Shown here: positions 59,148-64,000 of the stretch, in pieces | Layout of the letters: each line of letters begins with the position of its first letter | Position numbering within the stretch: the first letter of the stretch is position 1 | Source of the DNA: Dyella sp. C11 | GTDB taxonomy: Bacteria > Pseudomonadota > Gammaproteobacteria > Xanthomonadales > Rhodanobacteraceae | Assembly (NCBI RefSeq): GCF_003121485.1 | Contig: NZ_QAVX01000001.1 | Location: forward strand, 248,001-312,000 | Direction of reading: 5' to 3' | DNA length: 64,000 nucleotides | Made by a program: the position numbers and the translations under genes | The notes under the pieces: model-generated | Told to the model about the DNA's origin: nothing | The model's input: the letters and a program-made list of their open reading frames with translations, nothing else | Database searches by the model: none

Positions 59148-60554
59148 ATGCGATTCATGTCCCGCCTGACGCTTTGCCTGTGGGTCGCTCTCGCCGCGAA
59201 TCCCGTGTTCGCCGAGAAGGGACCCGACGCCGTTCCCGTGCCGCCATCGGGCGTGCTGGGCATCAGCAACAACGTGATGCTCGCGCCCGATTTCTGGATC
59301 AGGCAGTCGGCGCAGCCGGATCGCGTGTTGCTGGACGCGGCCGAGATCGGCAAGCACAACGCGAACCTGTTCAAGGTCGATCCGTCCATGCACGACCTGC
59401 GTGCCATGCCGGCCACGCTGGACCGCGCCACGGTCAACGGATGGATCAACGATCTTTCGCAGTACCCCACGCGCAAGCTCTATGACGTTCACGGGCAACC
59501 TGTCCCGGAGGGCTTGCGCAAGGAGCTGGCCGACGCGCTCGCCCTGGATGCCGTGCCCGAAAAGCAGTCGACTCGCTACGGCATGATCGTGCAGCGCGCT
59601 GCGCTTCGCACGTTTCCCACGGACACGCGCGTGTTCACCTCGAACGACGACACCGACATCGATCGCTTCCAGGAAACGGCCGAATTTCCCGGCACGCCGG
59701 TGTTGATCGCACAGACCAGTCGCGACGGCCGTTGGCTGTTCGTGGTGAGTCCCCGTTACGCCGCGTGGACGCACCGCGAGAACGTGGCCGAAGGCCATGC
59801 CGACGACGTGCTTGCACGCATCGGACGCACGCCTCGTCGCATCGTCACCGGCAGCACGGTGCGTACCGTTTTCACGCCCGAGCAGCCCGCCGTTTCGCAG
59901 CTGCAACTGGATATGGGCGTTGCGGTGCCCGTGCTTGCCGATCATCCCGCCGACCAGCCGGTGAACGGGCAGTCGCCGTACGCCTCCCACGTGGTGGAAC
60001 TGCCCATTCGCGGCGTGGATGGCAAGCTCGGCTTTTCGCCCGCGCTGATCCAGCGCAACGCCGATACGCAGGACGACTACCTGCCGCTCACCGAAGCGAA
60101 CATCATCCGGCAGGCCTTCAAGTTTCTGGGCGAGCGATATGGCTGGGGCCACGACTACGACGGCCGCGACTGCAGCGGTTTCGTGTCGGACGTCTATCGC
60201 AGCCTGGGCGTGGAAATGCCACGCAACACCAGCAAGCAGGCGACCAGTCCCGGCTTCACGCACCAGGCTTTCGGCGACAAGGACAGCCACGACGCGCGCC
60301 TGAAGGCGGCGATGGCATTGCAGGTGGGTGATCTCGTCTACATCCCGGGCCACGTGATGATGGTGATCGGCAAGCTCGACGGCGCGCCGTACGTCATTCA
60401 CGACACGGGCGGCATGGCGTATCGCGACGGCAAGGGCGGCATGCGCCACGTCAAGCTCAACGAAGTATCGGTGACGCCGCTGCTGCCGCTGATGTACGAC
60501 GACAAGCACACCTACGTCGACCGCATGACCAGCATCGTGCACGTTCGCCCGTAA
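59148..60554 (+). CDS. SH3-domain NlpC/P60 endopeptidase (C40 family)
   Basis: 468 residues. A signal peptide (about 1-22) precedes an N-terminal stabilising region (40-140), one or two SH3b-like domains (about 145-290), and the NlpC/P60 domain with Cys342 (GRDCSGFVSDVY), His402 (IPGHVMMVIG) and a third polar residue in VIHDTGG. The domain order matches YkfC-type gamma-D-Glu-L-diamino-acid endopeptidases that release L-Ala-D-Glu from wall peptides. The ATG at 59148 follows AGGA. It is positioned before the matching dipeptide epimerase. Confidence 0.92.
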   Translation: MRFMSRLTLCLWVALAANPVFAEKGPDAVPVPPSGVLGISNNVMLAPDFWIRQSAQPDRVLLDAAEIGKHNANLFKVDPSMHDLRAMPATLDRATVNGWINDLSQYPTRKLYDVHGQPVPEGLRKELADALALDAVPEKQSTRYGMIVQRAALRTFPTDTRVFTSNDDTDIDRFQETAEFPGTPVLIAQTSRDGRWLFVVSPRYAAWTHRENVAEGHADDVLARIGRTPRRIVTGSTVRTVFTPEQPAVSQLQLDMGVAVPVLADHPADQPVNGQSPYASHVVELPIRGVDGKLGFSPALIQRNADTQDDYLPLTEANIIRQAFKFLGERYGWGHDYDGRDCSGFVSDVYRSLGVEMPRNTSKQATSPGFTHQAFGDKDSHDARLKAAMALQVGDLVYIPGHVMMVIGKLDGAPYVIHDTGGMAYRDGKGGMRHVKLNEVSVTPLLPLMYDDKHTYVDRMTSIVHVRP

Positions 60555-60598
60555 CGGCGAATGCATTCCTCATTGACGACAGGAAGTTCTCAAGTCCC

Positions 60599-61696
60599 AT
60601 GAAGATCACCGATATCAAGTTCGGCATGCTGCGGGTACCGTTGAAAACGCCGTTCAAGACGGCGCTTCGTACCGTCAACCAGGTCGAAGACATCGTGGTG
60701 ATGGTGCACACCGACACGGGTCATGTCGGGCATGGCGAAGCACCGGCCACGGCCGTGATCACCGGTGACACGCATGGTTCCATCATCGACGCGATTCGCC
60801 ACTACATTGCGCCACGCCTGATCGGCCAGGACATCGCCGACCTCAATCGGTTGACGCAGCTGATCCAGGGCGCGATGGAAAAGAACACCAGCGCCAAGGC
60901 CGCGGTGGAAATCGCCATCCACGACTTATGGGGCCAGTTGTACGGTGCGCCGTTGTACAAGCTGCTGGGCGGCGGCGACCCGGTCATCACCACCGACATC
61001 ACCATCAGCGTCGACTACATCGACAAGATGGTGGCCGACTCCGTGAGTGCCGTGGAGCGCGGCTTCGAGTCGCTCAAGATCAAGGTCGGCAAGGACATCG
61101 GCGTCGACATCGAGCGCGTCAAGGCCATCTACGCGGCGGTGGAAAATCGCGCACTGCTTCGCCTCGATGCCAATCAGGGCTGGACAGCCAAACAGGCGGT
61201 GTATGCGCTGCAGACGCTGGAAGACGCGGGCGTGAAGCTGGAACTGGTGGAGCAGCCGGTGAAGGCGCGTGACCTGGAAGGCATGCGCTACGTGACCGAA
61301 CGCGTGCATACGCCCATCATGGCTGACGAAAGCGTGTTCGGCCCGATGGAAGTGATCGACCTGATCCGCATGCGCGCCGCCGACATCATCAACATCAAGC
61401 TGATGAAGACGGGCGGCATCTCCAACGCCATCCGCATTGCCGACATCGCCGGCATGTACGGCGTGGAATGCATGATCGGCTGCATGCTGGAAACCAGCAT
61501 CAGCGTGGCGGCCGCCGTGCACGTGGCGGTGGCCAAGTCGGCGGTGATCACCAAGGTGGATCTGGACGGCCCCTCGCTGTGCCAGTACAACCCCGTGGAC
61601 GGGGGCGTGGTCTTCAACGAGTCGGAGATCTCGGTTACCGAGGCGCCTGGATTGGGCATCCGGGAAATTCGCGGTCTTGAAAAACTGGCAGGGTGA
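60599..61696 (+). CDS. L-Ala-D/L-Glu (dipeptide) epimerase
   Basis: 365 residues, enolase superfamily, cytoplasmic. K-x-K pair Lys160/Lys162 (SLKIKVGKD), metal ligands Asp190 (LRLDANQGW), Glu218 (ELVEQPV) and Asp243 (MADESVF), Lys267 (INIKLMKTGG), and the dipeptide-specificity D-x-D motif Asp321/Asp323 (KVDLDGPS). These match the YkfB/YcjG epimerases almost position for position. It converts L-Ala-D-Glu to L-Ala-L-Glu, which ordinary peptidases can then split. It is the key evidence that the locus handles peptidoglycan peptides. Confidence 0.94.
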   Translation: MKITDIKFGMLRVPLKTPFKTALRTVNQVEDIVVMVHTDTGHVGHGEAPATAVITGDTHGSIIDAIRHYIAPRLIGQDIADLNRLTQLIQGAMEKNTSAKAAVEIAIHDLWGQLYGAPLYKLLGGGDPVITTDITISVDYIDKMVADSVSAVERGFESLKIKVGKDIGVDIERVKAIYAAVENRALLRLDANQGWTAKQAVYALQTLEDAGVKLELVEQPVKARDLEGMRYVTERVHTPIMADESVFGPMEVIDLIRMRAADIINIKLMKTGGISNAIRIADIAGMYGVECMIGCMLETSISVAAAVHVAVAKSAVITKVDLDGPSLCQYNPVDGGVVFNESEISVTEAPGLGIREIRGLEKLAG

Positions 61697-61697
61697 C

Positions 61698-62555
61698 ATG
61701 TCGCCACTGGTGAAAATCCGCTCCGAACGTGACCAGATGTCAGCGGTCGAGCGGCGCATCGCCGATTTCATCTTGGAAAACGCGCAGCTGCTGCGCGACT
61801 ACTCGTCGCAACAGCTTGCCAATGCGTTGGGCATCAGTCAGTCCAGCGTGGTGAAGTTCACGCAGAAGCTGGGTTTCAAGGGTTATCCCGACCTGAAGTA
61901 CTCGGTGGGCGAGGCCATCGCGCGAGCGGACAACGGCGATGCGACTCACGTCGCCACCAAGGCCGCGGAAGCGCACGATGAATCGGGCGTCGGCAGCCTG
62001 TGGCGGCGCAAGTCCGAGGCCGAAGAAGAAACGCGCCTCATCAACACGCCCGACACCCTCCAGGCGGTCGCCGATGCCATGGCTACTGCCGGCGCCAAGG
62101 GCAAGGTATTCATGATTGGCCTGGGCGACGACGACATCTACGCGCGCAGCTTTGCGCTGCGGCTGTCGCTGCTGGGCATTCCCACCGTGCACAACTTCGA
62201 TGCGGCGCGCATGGCCGCCAGCGTCTCCGCGGCGGGCGCGGGCGACGTGCTGCTCGTGTTCTCGGAACATGGCAACCATCCGGCGTTGTGCAAGATCGGG
62301 CGCTTTTTCCGTGAACGTCGCGGTCGCCTTATCACCGTCACGCGCCACACCTCCAATCCACTGCGTGCACTGGCAGACATCGCGCTGCTGGTCTCGGCGC
62401 ACGATGACCGGCCGTACATCCAGCCCGTGCTCTACCAGTCCGCACTTCAGCACCTGCTCGACGGTGTGTTCGTGCAGTTGTGCGAAGGCGATGAGCAGCG
62501 GCATGTGCAGCTGCTGTCCAATCTCGAACGCGTCCAGCAGATGCTGGACCCCTAG
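61698..62555 (+). CDS. MurR/RpiR family transcriptional regulator
   Basis: 285 residues: an N-terminal RpiR helix-turn-helix (about 5-78, SAVERRIADFILENAQLL...SSQQLANALGISQSSVVKFTQKLGFKGYPDLK) and a C-terminal SIS domain (about 110-245, VFMIGLGDDDIYARSFALRLSLLGI, LLVFSEHGNHP) that in relatives binds phosphosugars such as MurNAc-6-P. It starts one base after the epimerase stop, with AGGG upstream. A regulator with this pedigree in a wall-peptide operon probably senses a recycling intermediate and controls the divergent promoters; the ligand is unproven. Confidence 0.93.
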   Translation: MSPLVKIRSERDQMSAVERRIADFILENAQLLRDYSSQQLANALGISQSSVVKFTQKLGFKGYPDLKYSVGEAIARADNGDATHVATKAAEAHDESGVGSLWRRKSEAEEETRLINTPDTLQAVADAMATAGAKGKVFMIGLGDDDIYARSFALRLSLLGIPTVHNFDAARMAASVSAAGAGDVLLVFSEHGNHPALCKIGRFFRERRGRLITVTRHTSNPLRALADIALLVSAHDDRPYIQPVLYQSALQHLLDGVFVQLCEGDEQRHVQLLSNLERVQQMLDP

Positions 62556-62576
62556 CCACTCCATTCACGGCATCGC

Positions 62577-63362
62577 ATGACTTTCTTCGCCCATCGTTTT
62601 GTGAATCGCTGTTTGCTCGCCACCATCCTGGCCGCCACGGCGATCCCTGTTGTCGCTTTGGCAGATGCAGATACCGCATGGCAGGCATCGCGGCAGATGG
62701 TGTTGGTCATCACGCCGGACTGGAACGCGGATCACGGCACGTTGCGGGCCTTCGAGCGCGATGGCGACGGCTGGAAAGCAACGGTCGAGGCGCAGGACGT
62801 GACGGTCGGACGATCGGGATCGGCCTGGGGCATCGGCTTGAATCCAGCCCAGGCCGATGGTCCGCAAAAGCACGAAGGGGATGGTCGCGCCGCGGCCGGC
62901 GTGTACCGCGTCGGGCCCATCTTCGGCTATGCCTCCTCGGCGGATACGCACATGCCCTACGAGGCCATGCAGTACACCGACTGGTGCGTCGATGTGGACG
63001 GCTCGCCGTACTACAACCAGATTGTCGATACGAAGAAGGTGGGCGAAAAGGCGGTCGAAGGCGCGAGCGAACCCATGCGCCGCGATCTCCATCTCGCGGG
63101 TGACCAGCGCTACAAGATCGGCTTCGTCATCGAGCACAACGCCGAAGGCAAGCGTGGCGGCGGCAGCTGCATCTTTGCCCATCTGTGGAAATCGCCCACG
63201 GATGCCACGGCGGGTTGCACGGCCATGCCCGAATCGGTGATGCGCCGACTGGTTGCATGGATGAAACCCGAAGAACACCCGGTCTTCGTCCTGTTGCCGC
63301 AGAGCGAATACGAACGCCTGCGCACGTCCTGGCATTTGCCCGCACTGGGCAAGCAGCCTTGA
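62577..63362 (+). CDS. YkuD-like L,D-transpeptidase family protein
   Basis: 261 residues. A signal peptide (about 1-29) precedes a domain ending in the YkuD signature region: His202 (CIFAHLW) followed by Cys214 in ATAGCTAMPES, the probable nucleophile. Upstream GRAAAGVYRVGPIFGY is the usual YkuD core strand. Family members cross-link or attach peptides at mDAP, or hydrolyse such links. Several details of the active-site sequence (T-A-G-C-T) differ from the common S-x-G-C-I/V-R, so activity may be changed. It sits 21 bp after the regulator gene. Confidence 0.8.
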   Translation: MTFFAHRFVNRCLLATILAATAIPVVALADADTAWQASRQMVLVITPDWNADHGTLRAFERDGDGWKATVEAQDVTVGRSGSAWGIGLNPAQADGPQKHEGDGRAAAGVYRVGPIFGYASSADTHMPYEAMQYTDWCVDVDGSPYYNQIVDTKKVGEKAVEGASEPMRRDLHLAGDQRYKIGFVIEHNAEGKRGGGSCIFAHLWKSPTDATAGCTAMPESVMRRLVAWMKPEEHPVFVLLPQSEYERLRTSWHLPALGKQP

Positions 63363-64000
63363 GTCCGACCACGCGTGTACTTGCGGGCCTCGTGCTCGGC
63401 GCTGCGGGCGGTCTTGCACTGGCGGCATGGTCACCGACCGCGGCAGTGCAAGTGGCCGATGCGGTGCAGCCCTTCGGGCGGCTGTGGCTCAACGCCCTGC
63501 AGATGACCGTGGTGCCGCTGGTGTTTGCCTTGGTGGTCATCGGCGTGAACACGGCAAGCGATGCCGCGGCGTCGGGCCGCATCGCACGGCGCGCCATCGT
63601 GGCCTTCATACTGATCCTGACCGGCGGTGCGCTATTCGCTGCTGCGGCCGCGCCGCGATTGTTCTCGATGTTTCCGCGCAATCCCTCACTGACCACGGCA
63701 CTCGAAAGTGCCGTGGCGACGCATGCACCTGCGGCAACGGCCGCCGTTGGCTGGGCGGAATGGTTCAACGGCATCGTGCCGTCCAACGCCATCAACGCCG
63801 CCGCGCAAAGCGCGATGCTGCCGCTGGTGGTGTTCGCGCTGTTCTTCGGCTTCGGCCTTACCCGCATCGACGCGGATCGTCGCGCGCTGGTGGTGTCGTT
63901 TTTCCAGGCCATTGCCGACACCATGATCGTGGTGGTGCGCTGGGTTTTGTGGGTGGCGCCGCTGGGCGTGTTCGCGCTGATTCTCGCGGTGTGCGCGCGA
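63359..64000 (+). CDS. Dicarboxylate/amino acid:cation symporter, partial
   Basis: The first 214 codons of a gene running off the window. The TTG at 63359 overlaps the YkuD-like stop (TTGA), so the start is probably there. The protein has the DAACS (GltP/DctA) pattern: WLNALQMTVVPLVFALVVIGVN after helix 1, and WAEWFNGIVPSNAINAAAQSAMLPLVVFALFFGFGL in the middle. These carriers take up glutamate, aspartate or C4-dicarboxylates with protons or sodium. At the end of a wall-peptide operon, glutamate uptake is a sensible role. Confidence 0.87.
   Translation, partial: MSPTTRVLAGLVLGAAGGLALAAWSPTAAVQVADAVQPFGRLWLNALQMTVVPLVFALVVIGVNTASDAAASGRIARRAIVAFILILTGGALFAAAAAPRLFSMFPRNPSLTTALESAVATHAPAATAAVGWAEWFNGIVPSNAINAAAQSAMLPLVVFALFFGFGLTRIDADRRALVVSFFQAIADTMIVVVRWVLWVAPLGVFALILAVCAR

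Overview
The window is typical of a GC-rich gammaproteobacterium of the Xanthomonadales/Lysobacterales, most likely a Rhodanobacteraceae relative (Dyella/Luteibacter/Rhodanobacter type). The placement rests on DUF3247, DUF2884, DUF2845 and DUF6491 family proteins, a lipoyl-bearing Lpd next to AceF, large TonB-dependent receptors with sulfotransferase or transglutaminase neighbours, and xanthomonad-style palindromic intergenic repeats. It was inferred by reading, not by a database search. No rRNA, tRNA, CRISPR array, prophage or intact insertion sequence was seen.

Layout. 0-4 kb: a DUF3247 protein, a divergent acyltransferase / membrane LytTR regulator pair, and two lipoproteins. 4-5 kb: a gene-free island of repeats. 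5-15 kb: ferritin-like protein, universal stress protein, exported peroxiredoxin with a membrane partner, DUF2884, DUF2383, DUF924, two DUF2845 paralogues (one apparently without its start codon), LtrA, and an overlapping FAD dehydrogenase / ketopantoate reductase pair. 15-20 kb: an attenuator-like leader, an MscS channel, aceF and lpd (no aceE). 20-31 kb: a secreted protein, a gene-poor AT-richer gap, a TonB receptor / TPR-sulfotransferase / membrane protein group, dinB and a QEGLA (DUF1704) protein. 30-38 kb: APC permease, GH50-like lipoprotein, Mpo1-like protein, purC, cytochrome c, djlA, rpe. 38-39 kb: two microproteins and a possible small RNA on the minus strand. 39-42 kb: an orphan 'dedicated sortase' type two-component system. 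43-47 kb: trpE, an exported chorismate-lyase-fold protein and small proteins.

47.4-64 kb is the most interesting part: two divergent gene groups around a 137-bp control region at 57.85-57.99 kb. Leftward are a transglutaminase-like protein and a TonB receptor, then (after a terminator) lysA, an M19 dipeptidase, a serine hydrolase, a VanX-type D-Ala-D-Ala dipeptidase and a second serine hydrolase. Rightward are a DUF819 permease, an SH3-NlpC/P60 endopeptidase, an L-Ala-D/L-Glu epimerase, a MurR/RpiR regulator, a YkuD-like protein and a dicarboxylate/amino-acid symporter. Nearly every bond and product of a peptidoglycan stem peptide (L-Ala, D-Glu, mDAP, D-Ala-D-Ala) has a matching enzyme or carrier. 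I infer a cell-wall peptide scavenging system analogous to, but differently built from, the Bacillus ykf operon.
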